DNA from: an uncultured Spirochaetales bacterium
GTDB lineage: Bacteria; Spirochaetota; Spirochaetia; Treponematales; Treponemataceae
DNA: 27,169 nt
Reading direction: 5' to 3'
Assembly (NCBI GenBank): GCA_946061495.1
Contig: CAMGSV010000006.1
Span: 1-27,169, forward strand
Part shown: piece by piece, positions 1 to 7,423 of the stretch
How the letters are laid out: the number at the start of each line of letters is the position of its first letter
How positions within the stretch are numbered: position 1 is the first letter of the stretch
Notes under the pieces: model-generated
Told to the model about the DNA's origin: nothing
The model's database searches: none
The model's input: only the letters and a program-made list of their open reading frames with translations
Translations under genes and position numbers: made by a program

Positions 1-549
1 GCAACTTACGTGTTACCGCGGCTGCTGGCACGTAATTAGCCGTTGCTTATTCAAGACCTACCGTCACCACAGGGCCATTCCCTGCCCCGCTTATTCTTCA
101 GTCTCAAAAGGACTTTACAACCTTCCGGCCTTCCTCGTCCACGCGGCGTCGCTCCGTCAGACTTTCGTCCATTGCGGAATATTCTTAGCTGCTGCCTCCC
201 GTAGGAGTCTGGGCCGTATCTCAGTCCCAATGTGTCCGATCACCCTCTCAGGCCGGATACCCATCATCGCCTTGGTATGCCTTTACCACACCAACTAGCT
301 AATGGGCCGCGGGCCAATCCTCCGGCGGAGCCGTAGCCCCTTTCCTCGCAGTCCTCTAACAACTGCGCTCGTATTCGGTATTACCCGGTATTTCTACCGG
401 CTATCCCCAACCGCAGGGCATGTCACCCACGTGTTACTCACCAGTCCGCCACTCTAGGGCGGGAGCAAGCCCCCGCCTTGCCGTCCGACTTGCATGCTTA
501 AGACGCGCCGCCAGCGTTCGTTCTGAGCCAGGATCAAACTCTCCATGAT
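1..549 (-). rRNA. rrs: 16S ribosomal RNA, 5' part (cut by window edge)
   Basis: Read on the minus strand, 532-542 is the universal AGAGTTTGATC site near the 5' end of 16S rRNA, followed by CTGGCTCAGAACGAACGCTG. The universal ACTCCTACGGGAGGCAGCAG site lies near 190-209, and the CAGCAGCCGCGGTAA (515-region) site lies at about 14-28. The window therefore holds roughly the first 540 nt of the gene, and the rest lies beyond position 1. The 5' end is placed about 7 nt upstream of AGAGTTTG by analogy with E. coli. The GAACGAACGCTGGCGGCGCG start and the variable regions look spirochaetal, close to Treponema. That assignment is from memory of the family, not a search. Confidence 0.97.
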
Positions 550-917
550 TTATTCATTGGCCTCAAGGGCCGATGATCTCATTTCAGTCTGACTCCCTCT
601 CCATACATCATGTTAAAGGAATCTGCCGCATGTCCCCATGCGGCCGGGTTTGTGCCATCCATGTGGCACTCGCTCACCTTTATGTCGTGCTGACTTTCCC
701 CCTCCCTCTTGGAGGGGTCGTCGTATTTTCTTCCCTTCCCTGATTGTGTGTTAGATCCGAGCGGCTTTTGCCGCTGTGACTCTCGTCACCCTCGCTCTCG
801 CAAGTGAAGCTAGTGTATCATATTCGCTTTCACTTTGTCAAGCACCCTGAGAACTTTTTTTTTTATTTTTCTCAAGTTTTTTGTTGTTCTCACTTGCTGT
901 AGTGCATCGTGACAACG
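550..917 (-). other. 16S rRNA leader with a series of hairpins
   Basis: This 370-nt stretch between the 16S 5' end and the upstream promoter holds no protein gene. It contains several clean inverted repeats: CCGCATG/CATGCGG (626-632 with 637-643), GTGCCA/TGGCAC (652-657 with 664-669), CCCCTCC/GGAGGGG (699-705 with 711-717) and AGCGGC/GCCGCT (760-765 with 770-775). None is followed by a U-tract in the minus direction, so they look like folded leader RNA (processing or assembly sites) rather than terminators. I did not find a convincing boxA. Confidence 0.6.
812..841 (-). promoter_or_regulatory. rRNA promoter P2 (tandem)
   Basis: A second perfect TTGACA on the minus strand (836-841) is followed by an 18-nt spacer and TACACT (812-817). 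Tandem promoters are common for rRNA operons. The -10 is weaker than that of P1, so this is less certain. Confidence 0.55.
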
Positions 918-923
918 ATGAAG

Positions 924-981
924 ACTATATCACACCCCACAACTCTTGTCAACAACCAAATCGCCTTTTTTTGAAAAAAAA
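924..981 (-). promoter_or_regulatory. rRNA promoter P1 with A/T-rich UP-like element
   Basis: On the minus strand a perfect -35 TTGACA (947-952) is followed after exactly 17 nt by -10 TATAGT (924-929). The predicted start is near 917. Directly upstream, 955-981 is very A/T rich with phased T and A runs (T7-G-A8 at 966-981), as expected of an UP element on a strong rRNA promoter. It lies between the pgsA stop and the 16S leader. Confidence 0.85.
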
Positions 982-994
982 TCACTTTTTTTTG

Positions 995-1585
995 TTACTG
1001 ATTCTTATCCCTTAACAAGCTCCCGAAATGAATAAGATAGTCAAAGAATGAACCATAGGCTGCACATAAACAAAGTCCAAACAAAGCCAGCCTACACACA
1101 TCTAGTCCAGTTGCGGCTACAGAAATATCTATTCCAAGTCTTGCGCAGGACTCAACTGCCAAACAATAGAAGGTTGTAACGACGTAGAGTACAGTCTTAA
1201 ACTTACCTCCCTTTCGTGCACCAATTGCAACACCTTTCTTGACTGCCATGAGACGCACGAAGTTCATTCCAAACTCACGGTACAAAATCAGCATGAAAAT
1301 TAGTCCAGGCATATAACCAGAAATAACAAAACAACAAAAGGTGGTCAGGTGTACCAATACGTCAGCAAAAGGGTCAAATAGTTTTCCAAAATCGCTGACG
1401 GCATTCATCTTTCTTGCAAAAAGACCATCGAGAAAATCGGTGAATTCCATAAACGCCAACAGTGGAATTATTATACACACCGAAACAACGGCAGGAAAAT
1501 TTGTCCATGTCGGTAGAAAGTACAGGGCAAAAAAGAACGGCGACAAAATAATACGTGACAGAGTAAATTTATCTGCAATTTTCAT
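995..1585 (-). CDS. pgsA: CDP-diacylglycerol-glycerol-3-phosphate 3-phosphatidyltransferase (CDP-alcohol phosphatidyltransferase)
   Basis: This 196-residue integral membrane enzyme makes phosphatidylglycerol phosphate from CDP-diacylglycerol and glycerol-3-phosphate in the inner membrane. The CDP-alcohol phosphatidyltransferase signature is complete: D50-x2-D53-G54-x2-A57-R58-x8-G67-x3-D71-x3-D75. Hydrophobic segments lie near 10-25, 32-48, 80-103, 130-148 and 160-185. The ATG start has an AGGAAT-like ribosome site upstream. Forty-nine bases separate it from the upstream kinase-like gene on the same strand, so the two may be cotranscribed. Another CDP-alcohol transferase (for example a phosphatidylcholine or phosphatidylinositol type) cannot be fully excluded from the motif alone, but length and sequence fit PgsA best. 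The next transcription unit downstream is the rRNA operon. Confidence 0.85.
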   Translation of the reverse strand: MKIADKFTLSRIILSPFFFALYFLPTWTNFPAVVSVCIIIPLLAFMEFTDFLDGLFARKMNAVSDFGKLFDPFADVLVHLTTFCCFVISGYMPGLIFMLILYREFGMNFVRLMAVKKGVAIGARKGGKFKTVLYVVTTFYCLAVESCARLGIDISVAATGLDVCRLALFGLCLCAAYGSFFDYLIHFGSLLRDKNQ

Positions 1586-1634
1586 GTGTTTAATATTCCT
1601 TTTCCTTCTTTCGTATGCAAAGACTGCTCTATCA

Positions 1635-2456
1635 TTACGGATAGGCTTTGAAATCTTGAACTACACTGATAGCTGACTCCACCGTATATCCCTCCATTAT
1701 TGAGGAGGAAATACCCACCGCCTTTTCAGCAACTGCAACAGAATCGGCAACCCCCTGCAGGATCACCTTGTTGTCGTATATGACAGCCTTCAAGAAGTTG
1801 ACATTGATTTTATGCTCAAATACAAGCGTATTAACCAGATGCTGAGCTTTTATCAACTCATCGAGTTTCTTGCGACCCACAGCCTCCTTTTCAGATGATA
1901 CCATTTGCTTGCAGAATGTTACGATGATTTCTGAGGCAGAATCCACATCCAGTAGACCTGTATTCATAACAAGGTGATAATGGGAAGGATCCTCATGGTT
2001 GAGGTTGAAGAAGCTCTTGTGAAAACCGAGACGATTTGCATCACTTTCTGTTATTCGCTGAGTCGCCTGCTTTTCGTCCCAAGAAAATTCCTTCATGAGT
2101 CGCTGCCGACGAATATCATCCTTCGCCACAAAGCGGAGGGACACCAAATTGGGCAGCTCCTCAAGAATGGCAAAGGAACCACGCCCTATCAAAATACAGT
2201 TTTGCTGGCCAGCGGCCTCCAGCACTGCAGTCTGGAGATAATCCAAATATTCGTCACGATCCTTTGCCAAGGATGCAAAGAACCCTGGCTTACGCTCATC
2301 ATATTTCTTCAATTTTTCTGAAGGAAACCCCAGTTCTATGATTCTCTGCTCAATAGCCTGACGACCGATAAATGCGTAATTCATCCGCTGTGCTACTGCG
2401 GTGGCAATTTCATCACCGAGGGCAGCAACTTGACGTGAAATTGTAATGATAGCCAT
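1635..2456 (-). CDS. cytidylate-kinase-like protein with C-terminal BON-like domain
   Basis: This 273-residue soluble protein begins MAIITISRQ, typical of the cytidylate-kinase-like family (Cytidylate_kin_2). Residues ~1-195 show the family's helical pattern, including an IGRGSFAIL segment and a RFVAKDDIRRQRLM segment. The usual glycine-rich GSGG loop after ISR is AALG here, so nucleotide binding may be altered. Residues ~205-273 resemble a BON domain (KVILQGVADSVAVAEKAV), which in other proteins binds membranes or ligands. The ATG start is backed by GGAGGTAAGTG seven bases upstream. It sits just upstream of pgsA on the same strand. True CMP kinase (Cmk) is a different, canonical P-loop protein, so the substrate here is unknown. 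The promoter would lie in the 130-bp gap shared with the divergent NUDIX gene. Confidence 0.7.
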   Translation of the reverse strand: MAIITISRQVAALGDEIATAVAQRMNYAFIGRQAIEQRIIELGFPSEKLKKYDERKPGFFASLAKDRDEYLDYLQTAVLEAAGQQNCILIGRGSFAILEELPNLVSLRFVAKDDIRRQRLMKEFSWDEKQATQRITESDANRLGFHKSFFNLNHEDPSHYHLVMNTGLLDVDSASEIIVTFCKQMVSSEKEAVGRKKLDELIKAQHLVNTLVFEHKINVNFLKAVIYDNKVILQGVADSVAVAEKAVGISSSIMEGYTVESAISVVQDFKAYP

Positions 2457-2535
2457 TCACTTACCTCCATGCTCTAAAACTCAAAGGCAAGGCAAGGAAA
2501 ATCTTTACCGATTTAAGTGCAAGTCTATTAAGCCC

Positions 2536-2572
2536 TTGAGTTTTTTGAAAAAAACTATAATCATAGGATAAT
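2536..2572 (+). promoter_or_regulatory. candidate promoter for the NUDIX gene
   Basis: A perfect -10 TATAAT (2556-2561) lies 25 nt before the NUDIX ATG. The best -35-like site, TTGAGT (2536-2541), is only 14 nt away, shorter than usual. A T6-G-A7 near-palindrome at 2541-2554 fills the spacer. A second GATAAT lies at 2567-2572. Only the -10 is convincing. Confidence 0.4.
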
Positions 2573-2586
2573 CTTAAACCAACAGA

Positions 2587-3162
2587 ATGTCAAAGGATTT
2601 AATTTTTATGGATGATGGAAAACTTGCATGGCAAGCAGGGGACAAGAAGCTTCTGTATTCTGCCCCGATTCTGAGTGTTCACCAGCAGACCAGCACTGCA
2701 CCGGATGGATCGACGGGAGATTATGTTGTCATCGATGCTCCAGACTGGGTCATTGTCATTCCGGCCTTGGAGAATCCAAAACGTTATGTAATGGTAAAAC
2801 AATGGCGACACGGTTCTCTTTCCACCAGCATTGAATTCCCTGGTGGAGTCATTGACAGAGGTGAAACACCTGCTCAGGCGGCTGAAAGGGAGCTGCTGGA
2901 GGAGACCGGCTACAAGGCTGAAAAGATAATCCACCTGGGGAGCATGAGTCCAAACCCGGCCATATTCTCCAATCGGGTGCACTGCTATGCCGCAGAGGAT
3001 TTGGTAGCCACAGGCACCCAGAATCTGGATAGGGATGAATTTGTGGAGTACTTCACTCTTTCCCATGAGGAAGTCAAGGACATGATGGGAACACGAGATT
3101 TTCCCCATGCATTGATGACTGCCGCCTTTGAATTGTACAGAAAATACTTGGAAAACAAATAA
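2587..3162 (+). CDS. NUDIX hydrolase, ADP-ribose pyrophosphatase-like
   Basis: This 191-residue cytosolic hydrolase probably cleaves ADP-ribose or a related nucleoside diphosphate derivative. The Nudix box GX5EX7REUXEEXGU is complete at residues 87-109 (GGVIDRGET ... RELLEETGY) and supplies the Mg2+-binding glutamates. The N-terminal strand region, including the VKQWRHGSLSTSIEFPGG lead-in, is as in ADP-ribose pyrophosphatases of the NudF type. The start is uncertain. The ATG used has no good ribosome site, while an in-frame ATG at 2608 is preceded by AAAGGA about 10 nt upstream. It is a lone plus-strand gene between two minus-strand groups, so it is probably monocistronic. The exact substrate cannot be told from sequence. 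Confidence 0.88.
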   Translation: MSKDLIFMDDGKLAWQAGDKKLLYSAPILSVHQQTSTAPDGSTGDYVVIDAPDWVIVIPALENPKRYVMVKQWRHGSLSTSIEFPGGVIDRGETPAQAAERELLEETGYKAEKIIHLGSMSPNPAIFSNRVHCYAAEDLVATGTQNLDRDEFVEYFTLSHEEVKDMMGTRDFPHALMTAAFELYRKYLENK

Positions 3163-3206
3163 AAAACGCATCCCAGAAAATGCCTCAGCAATTTCTGGGA
3201 TGCGTT
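3157..3206 (-). terminator. strong intrinsic terminator of the LysM/lipoprotein operon
   Basis: AACGCATCCCAGAAA (3165-3179) pairs perfectly over 15 bp with TTTCTGGGATGCGTT (3192-3206), with a 12-nt loop. On the minus strand the stem runs into a T-run (complement of 3161-3166), giving a textbook terminator 22 bp after the LysM-like gene. The hairpin begins just past the NUDIX stop codon and may also slow plus-strand transcription, but the plus side lacks a T-run. Confidence 0.85.
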
Positions 3207-3227
3207 CCTCTACTGAATGCAGTAGCT

Positions 3228-4031
3228 CTACTTCAGCTTAAACACCTCGTATTCCAAATTGGGATCGTAGGTGCCCTCCCTGACTTCTCCGGCCAAACTA
3301 GGGATACGAATTTTTATCTCCGGCTGGATGATATCTGGATTTGACGCATTCTCCAGAACACCTCTGTTTGCATTGTACAAAACCTCCCACTTGAAGGGAT
3401 CGTTGTAAACGAAGGGCTTTGCCGCAATATTCCAGAAGCAGTCCTTTGTCTTGTACCAGTCATGAATGATGTAATACTCAGGATATGTCCCAGCAGGAAC
3501 GGCAGCTTTTTTGGCCTCCTCTGCTTCTTTTGCACGGGCGGCGGCAAGAGCCTCCTCCTCCAACCGCCGTCTTTCATCCTCTAACCGTTTCCTTTCCTCC
3601 TCCATTTCTTGGAGGCCAGCCAAAGCGTCCATAGACTGGAGGGCGAGACTCTTGGCCTCTTCGTAACGTTCGCCGGAAAATGCAGCCTGTGCCTGCTGCA
3701 CCAGCTCGAAGCTTCTTTGGTAGAGGTCAGGAAAATTCTCGTCGGCCTTGATGCTCCTAGCCCACACAAGACGATTCAACGCCACGCGAATCTGGGTGTC
3801 CGCGTCTGCACGCATCATCATCATCTCCACATACTGGCGAGACAGCTCAGCATTCTCCTCTGCCTTGACGGTATATTCTACCGCCAGATCATATTCGCCT
3901 TCCTCAAATGCCTTCTCCGCCCGAACGGTATAGGCTTCTGCCAACTTCTGATATTGGTTGTCAACATAACTGGCGGCCAGTGCAAAAAAGGGCACCAGCA
4001 AAATAGCTACAACAACAAGGGTTCTTTTCAT
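3228..4031 (-). CDS. exported LysM-like protein with TPR-like and coiled-coil segments
   Basis: The 267-residue protein starts with a signal peptide (MKRTLVVVAILLVPFFALA, likely cut after residue 19 or 20) and should act in the periplasm. Residues 25-135 are helical, with alternating YxxA patterns resembling tetratricopeptide or DUF4398-type repeats. Residues 141-177 are a highly charged coiled coil (EEERKRLEDERRRLEEE). Residues 186-246 look like a LysM domain: YYIIHDW, then FWNIAAKPFVYNDPFKWEVL, YNANRGV and a final IKIRIPS. This suggests peptidoglycan binding. Its ATG overlaps the stop of the upstream lipoprotein by four bases (ATGA), so the two are translationally coupled. Function is unknown; an envelope structural or scaffolding role is inferred. 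Confidence 0.65.
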   Translation of the reverse strand: MKRTLVVVAILLVPFFALAASYVDNQYQKLAEAYTVRAEKAFEEGEYDLAVEYTVKAEENAELSRQYVEMMMMRADADTQIRVALNRLVWARSIKADENFPDLYQRSFELVQQAQAAFSGERYEEAKSLALQSMDALAGLQEMEEERKRLEDERRRLEEEALAAARAKEAEEAKKAAVPAGTYPEYYIIHDWYKTKDCFWNIAAKPFVYNDPFKWEVLYNANRGVLENASNPDIIQPEIKIRIPSLAGEVREGTYDPNLEYEVFKLK

Positions 4032-4981
4032 TGTACGACCTCCACTTCCTCAGAGGCAGCAGAAGCACCATCTTCCTCTAGAGGGGCAATTTCATCAGCC
4101 TCGGCGGCAATAGCGGCAGAAGCTTCCACCTTTTGTTTGGCACGACGAATTGCCTCATCTGCTGCGGCCCGCCGTACAAACACGTCGTCATACACCTCAA
4201 TGAAAAGCTTTGTAGCCTCTACGAAACCATTGTAGGCAACTTCATAGTTTCGAGCGGCATAAGCATCATCTCCATCGGACAACGCCTTGGTGGCAATGGC
4301 ATACCCCTCCTTTGCCGCCTTGTCTGCCTTAAGGGAGTCAGCCTTTTCTTTAGCGGCAATAGCTAAATCACGCTGAGTCTGGCACTTATTGGAGTAGCCA
4401 GAGGTAATCACGTCATGATATGAGTCATAAGCCAAATTTGCCTGCTCTATAAGCTGCGCTCCGGAAGCACCTTCGGCACACAGCCCCCGAGCCCGGGACA
4501 ACGCCTCATCTCCCTTCTGGAAAGCTTCTGCATTGGAGTCCTGGAGGTTTGCCTCCATAATCTGATCCCGCAGCTGCTGGGCTTGGGCAAGCTTTGCCAT
4601 GGCGAGATACTTGTCACGCAGATTTTCAATCTGCTGGCGGAAGTCGCCCGTGGGATTCTCCGTCTGAGCTTTCAGCAAAGCCTCATAATCAGAAGTGACG
4701 CTACCGAACTCATCGGGAAACAGCTCCGCTGCACCAGCGTCCTCGGCCTCCTTGCGGGCGGCATTCATCTCCTCCAGCAAACGAGCTGTATCCGCCAGCA
4801 TCTGGGTCAGTTCCGCATCGATTTCGGATTCAGAGGGAAGCTGGTCAACGGCGGTATTAGCAGACTGGGCGATTGACTCAGCCTCCTCTTGGACAGCTTC
4901 CGGTGTTGAACCACAACTCACAAAAAATACAACTAGAACAGACAAAAACAAAAGAGACAAAACACTTGATTGCCTTCTCAC
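4028..4981 (-). CDS. helical spirochaetal lipoprotein
   Basis: This 317-residue protein has a signal peptide ending in FFVSC, a relaxed spirochaete-style lipobox with Cys23 as the probable lipidated residue. The mature part is almost entirely predicted helix, acidic and alanine-rich, with repeated short units such as AKEKADSLKADKAAKEGYAI and YAARNYEVAYNGFVEATKLF. These resemble TPR or DUF4398-like pairs. The start is GTG, supported by AAGGAGGGG about 8 nt upstream. It overlaps the next gene by four bases (ATGA), and both end at one strong terminator. I infer that the lipoprotein anchors, or works beside, the LysM-like partner at the cell wall. No enzyme motif is visible. Confidence 0.7.
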   Translation of the reverse strand: MRRQSSVLSLLFLSVLVVFFVSCGSTPEAVQEEAESIAQSANTAVDQLPSESEIDAELTQMLADTARLLEEMNAARKEAEDAGAAELFPDEFGSVTSDYEALLKAQTENPTGDFRQQIENLRDKYLAMAKLAQAQQLRDQIMEANLQDSNAEAFQKGDEALSRARGLCAEGASGAQLIEQANLAYDSYHDVITSGYSNKCQTQRDLAIAAKEKADSLKADKAAKEGYAIATKALSDGDDAYAARNYEVAYNGFVEATKLFIEVYDDVFVRRAAADEAIRRAKQKVEASAAIAAEADEIAPLEEDGASAASEEVEVVQ

Positions 4982-5174
4982 AATACCCCTCCTTGAAAAG
5001 GAATCCTTAGAACGAATAAAGTTGAAGAAATCCCATTTTCCTCCAACTTTTCTCTAGATATAATAAAAGAATTTAACAAAGGATACAGCACATGCGACAA
5101 TCTAGCAAGTAATTTTAAAAACAAACAAACAAAAAAAACTGCATACGACGCTAAAATGCATTTTTTTCTCAATT

Positions 5175-5217
5175 CCATGCTATAATTATTATGTAGACTT
5201 TTTGCAAAAGGCAAAAA
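5175..5217 (+). promoter_or_regulatory. extended -10 promoter and 5'-UTR hairpin for the PC4-like gene
   Basis: TATAAT at 5181-5186 is preceded by TGC, making an extended -10 (TGCTATAAT). There is no clear -35. The predicted start is near 5193. Directly after it the leader contains TTTTTGC (5199-5205) and GCAAAAA (5211-5217), a perfect 7-bp stem with loop AAAAG. An AAGGAGA ribosome site follows before the ATG at 5246. The 264-bp gap (4982-5245) is AT-rich, with a short AAAC repeat near 5118-5130, and holds no further gene I can support. Confidence 0.6.
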
Positions 5218-5245
5218 TAGCACATAGTGTACAAGGAGAAAGTAA

Positions 5246-5470
5246 ATGGCAGATGACTTCAGCTTTTCCATCGAAGAGCATATCGGCGTGGTATCCCAAG
5301 GCAAGGGAGGCTGGCAAGTAGAGCTGAACCTCGTTTCCTGGAGCGGGCGGGAGGCGAAATACGACATCCGCAGCTGGTCCCCCGACCACCAAAAGATGGG
5401 GAAGGGAATTACCATGACAAGGGAAGAGCTACGAACCCTTGGCCAGATTATCAATACGCTTGGAGATTAG
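5246..5470 (+). CDS. YdbC-family / PC4-like single-stranded nucleic acid-binding protein
   Basis: This 74-residue protein matches the bacterial YdbC family, relatives of the eukaryotic transcription coactivator PC4/p15. The family's core is visible as WQVELNLVSWSGR and KYDIRSWSPDHQKMGKGI, followed by a C-terminal helix (TREELRTLGQIINTL). PC4-like proteins dimerise through the helix and bind single-stranded DNA or RNA through the curved sheet. An AAGGAGA ribosome site supports the ATG. The TAG stop overlaps the TAA stop of the convergent holA gene (5467-5470), with no terminator between them. The cellular role in bacteria is not well defined. Confidence 0.85.
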   Translation: MADDFSFSIEEHIGVVSQGKGGWQVELNLVSWSGREAKYDIRSWSPDHQKMGKGITMTREELRTLGQIINTLGD

Positions 5471-6507
5471 AAGAAAAGCTCCTGATGCAAGGGCGAAAAG
5501 CTGTCAGCCAGCGGTTCTCCGTCTTTCAAGACGATTGAATAGAGCATTCCCTGCAATAGTATATCCTCGAGAGCAGCCCCCCCAGTCCTGATGTCCATAT
5601 CGCTGCTGGCCAGCAGGGCCAGAATCTGTCCCACCGTGGACACTGACCACAGGCGCCCTGCATTTTGGTACTGGGTTCTGGCCTTTTTTGAGGAAAAGCC
5701 CCGAATTTTATAATCCAGCTCCGAAGGGGAAGGATTCTCACGAATTAATTGATGCCAGGAACGGAGACGGCGAAAACAATAGGTGAGCCCAGCAATCAAC
5801 TGAACTCCGGAGGAATCCTTTGAAAGACGAAGCTTCTGAAGGATACAGAGGGCCGTCTCCAATCGCATTGCGGGAGAGCGCCCTGCAGAACTGAGTGCAT
5901 CGAAGAGGGTGAAGGCTGACTCCTCCCTGTTATGGGCCAGAACCTTTTCCACATCCTCTACGGAAACCTGATGTCCAGGCTGAAAACAGAGAAAAAAACG
6001 GGAACACTCAGACTTGAGGGCCTCCGTGTTGTTTTCTATCATTTCCAGCACCAGCTCCACTGCATCGGCGGAGATAGAATAACCGTTCTTTTTGAAATAA
6101 TGTACCAGCCACTGTTCCTTGCGATTGTCAAACAGTTCCCAAAAAATCTGCTTGTTGGCTTTGGGAATCAGGGATTCCAGCTTCTTGTCACAGCTGATTT
6201 CGTCGGACACCAGCACGAGGATGGAGGATCCTCCCGCGGAAGAGGCAATCCAAGAGGACAGCATCTCCAGATCCTCCTTCTTCTTCAGCTGTTCCGCCCC
6301 CTGCACCACCACAAAGCGGCCGGAGGCAAAGAGAGACTCGTTCAGAAGAAGGGTCATAATCTGGGAAAATTTTGTTTCGGAGGTGTAGAAGGTGTATTCG
6401 TCCAGGACACCAGCCCTCTTTCTGGCTGCAACGCGAAGCTGGAGAATGGCATCGTTCTTTTCTCCAGCCTCCGGGCCGGTGAACAAATAGACTGGCGCTT
6501 GAGCCAT
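5467..6507 (-). CDS. holA: DNA polymerase III subunit delta
   Basis: This 346-residue clamp-loader subunit opens the beta sliding clamp together with tau/gamma and delta'. The N-terminus (VYLFTGPEAGEKNDAI) matches HolA's ATPase-like fold without a full Walker A. The FVVVQGAEQLKK and SSILVLVSDE strands and the EKVLAHNREESAFTLFDALS segment are characteristic of delta. The frame is open further upstream, but the ATG at 6507 is preferred because it overlaps the lexA stop as TGATG, implying coupled translation. It is the last gene of the hpf-hprK-ptsH-lexA-holA run. Its 3' end overlaps the convergent PC4-like gene by four bases, so transcripts from both sides probably meet here. Confidence 0.88.
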   Translation of the reverse strand: MAQAPVYLFTGPEAGEKNDAILQLRVAARKRAGVLDEYTFYTSETKFSQIMTLLLNESLFASGRFVVVQGAEQLKKKEDLEMLSSWIASSAGGSSILVLVSDEISCDKKLESLIPKANKQIFWELFDNRKEQWLVHYFKKNGYSISADAVELVLEMIENNTEALKSECSRFFLCFQPGHQVSVEDVEKVLAHNREESAFTLFDALSSAGRSPAMRLETALCILQKLRLSKDSSGVQLIAGLTYCFRRLRSWHQLIRENPSPSELDYKIRGFSSKKARTQYQNAGRLWSVSTVGQILALLASSDMDIRTGGAALEDILLQGMLYSIVLKDGEPLADSFSPLHQELFF

Positions 6508-7118
6508 CAGTAATTCCTGATGATGCTGGACAAGATGCCCACCACATGGACATCCTGGCAATAGATAGGCTTGAAGTCATCGTTTTCCGGTTGGAGTCTG
6601 ATGCGGTAATCTTCACGATAAAAGCGCTTGAGGGTGATTGCATCGTCTAGAACAGCCACCACAATCTGACCATTGTCTGCAGTGTTGCACTGGCGGATGA
6701 CGGCGATATCGCCATCAAGGATACCAGCGCCAATCATGGAGGACCCCTTCACCTTCAATGCGAAGTAGGTACCATCATTCTTGACGAAGGGCTCGGACAG
6801 ATTCACATAGCCATCATAATTCTCTTCCGACAACAACGGCTTTCCTGCCGCCACAGATCCCAGCAAGGGAACGCGAGCTACCGATGGTGGTGGCTCGTAG
6901 CCCTCCTCATCCATAATGACACGGACAGAACGGGAACGTTTGTCTGATTGAGAAAGATACCCCTTCTTTTGAAGGGCGGCGAAATGACACTGTATGGCCC
7001 CCAGAGAGATGCCAAAATGGCTGGCGCACTCACGAATGGTGGGAGGACAGCCGTTCTCTCGCGAATAGGTGCGGACGAAATCAAGAATCTCCAGCTGGCG
7101 GCCGGTAAGAGCCCTCAT
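6507..7118 (-). CDS. lexA: LexA repressor (SOS regulator, self-cleaving)
   Basis: The 203-residue protein has an N-terminal winged helix (LTGRQLEILDFVRTYSRENG, then PPTIRECASHFGISLGAIQ) and a C-terminal peptidase S24 domain. The cleavage site Ala91-Gly92 (SVAAGKP), catalytic Ser127 (GSSM) and Lys164 (ITLKRF) are all present. It should therefore repress SOS genes and self-cleave on RecA filaments. The frame opens upstream of the chosen ATG; MRALTG is the standard LexA start and has GAGGAAG upstream, inside the end of ptsH. It lies 4 bp after ptsH and overlaps holA. I could not identify its operator in the window. Confidence 0.93.
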   Translation of the reverse strand: MRALTGRQLEILDFVRTYSRENGCPPTIRECASHFGISLGAIQCHFAALQKKGYLSQSDKRSRSVRVIMDEEGYEPPPSVARVPLLGSVAAGKPLLSEENYDGYVNLSEPFVKNDGTYFALKVKGSSMIGAGILDGDIAVIRQCNTADNGQIVVAVLDDAITLKRFYREDYRIRLQPENDDFKPIYCQDVHVVGILSSIIRNY

Positions 7119-7122
7119 GATT

Positions 7123-7389
7123 TTATTCTTCCTCGAACTTGCTCTCAAAGAGGGCTGCAATGGCGGCAACGGCATCGGCAGCATCGCAACCGTCAGCCTT
7201 CAGCGTCAGATTAGTATTGTACCCGGCAGCCATGGTGATGACACCCATGATGGACTTTGCGTTCACTGTAGTGTCAAGATTCTCCAGCAAAATCTCAGAA
7301 GAAAATTTATTCGCAGTCTGGGCAATCAAGGATGCGGGCCTTGCGTGAATACCTGCACGATTGCGCACTGTCAAAATCTTCTCTACCAT
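7123..7389 (-). CDS. ptsH: phosphocarrier protein HPr
   Basis: This 88-residue protein has the HPr active-site His15 (AGIHARPAS) and the regulatory Ser46 (NAKSIMGV), the residue phosphorylated by HPr kinase. Length and fold pattern are standard. The ATG is preceded by AGGGGG. It sits 34 bp downstream of hprK and 4 bp upstream of lexA. No EI or EII gene is present here. In several spirochaetes HPr and HPr kinase serve a regulatory role rather than sugar uptake, which is background knowledge and not shown by this sequence. Confidence 0.96.
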   Translation of the reverse strand: MVEKILTVRNRAGIHARPASLIAQTANKFSSEILLENLDTTVNAKSIMGVITMAAGYNTNLTLKADGCDAADAVAAIAALFESKFEEE

Positions 7390-7423
7390 AAAAACCCCCT
7401 GATGTAAACTATGTCTATTAAAA

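Noticed and set aside
550..990. tRNA or other stable RNA gene in the rRNA leader
   Set aside because: The hairpins do not form a cloverleaf and no CCA-flanked acceptor stem or T-loop motif is seen.
2599..3171. 190-codon frame antisense to the NUDIX gene
   Set aside because: It lies wholly within the NUDIX gene and its terminator, and the NUDIX box on the plus strand is decisive.
4978..5454. 158-codon minus-strand frame across the PC4-like gene and its upstream region
   Set aside because: It covers the promoter, leader and gene of a recognised family on the other strand and shows no domain.
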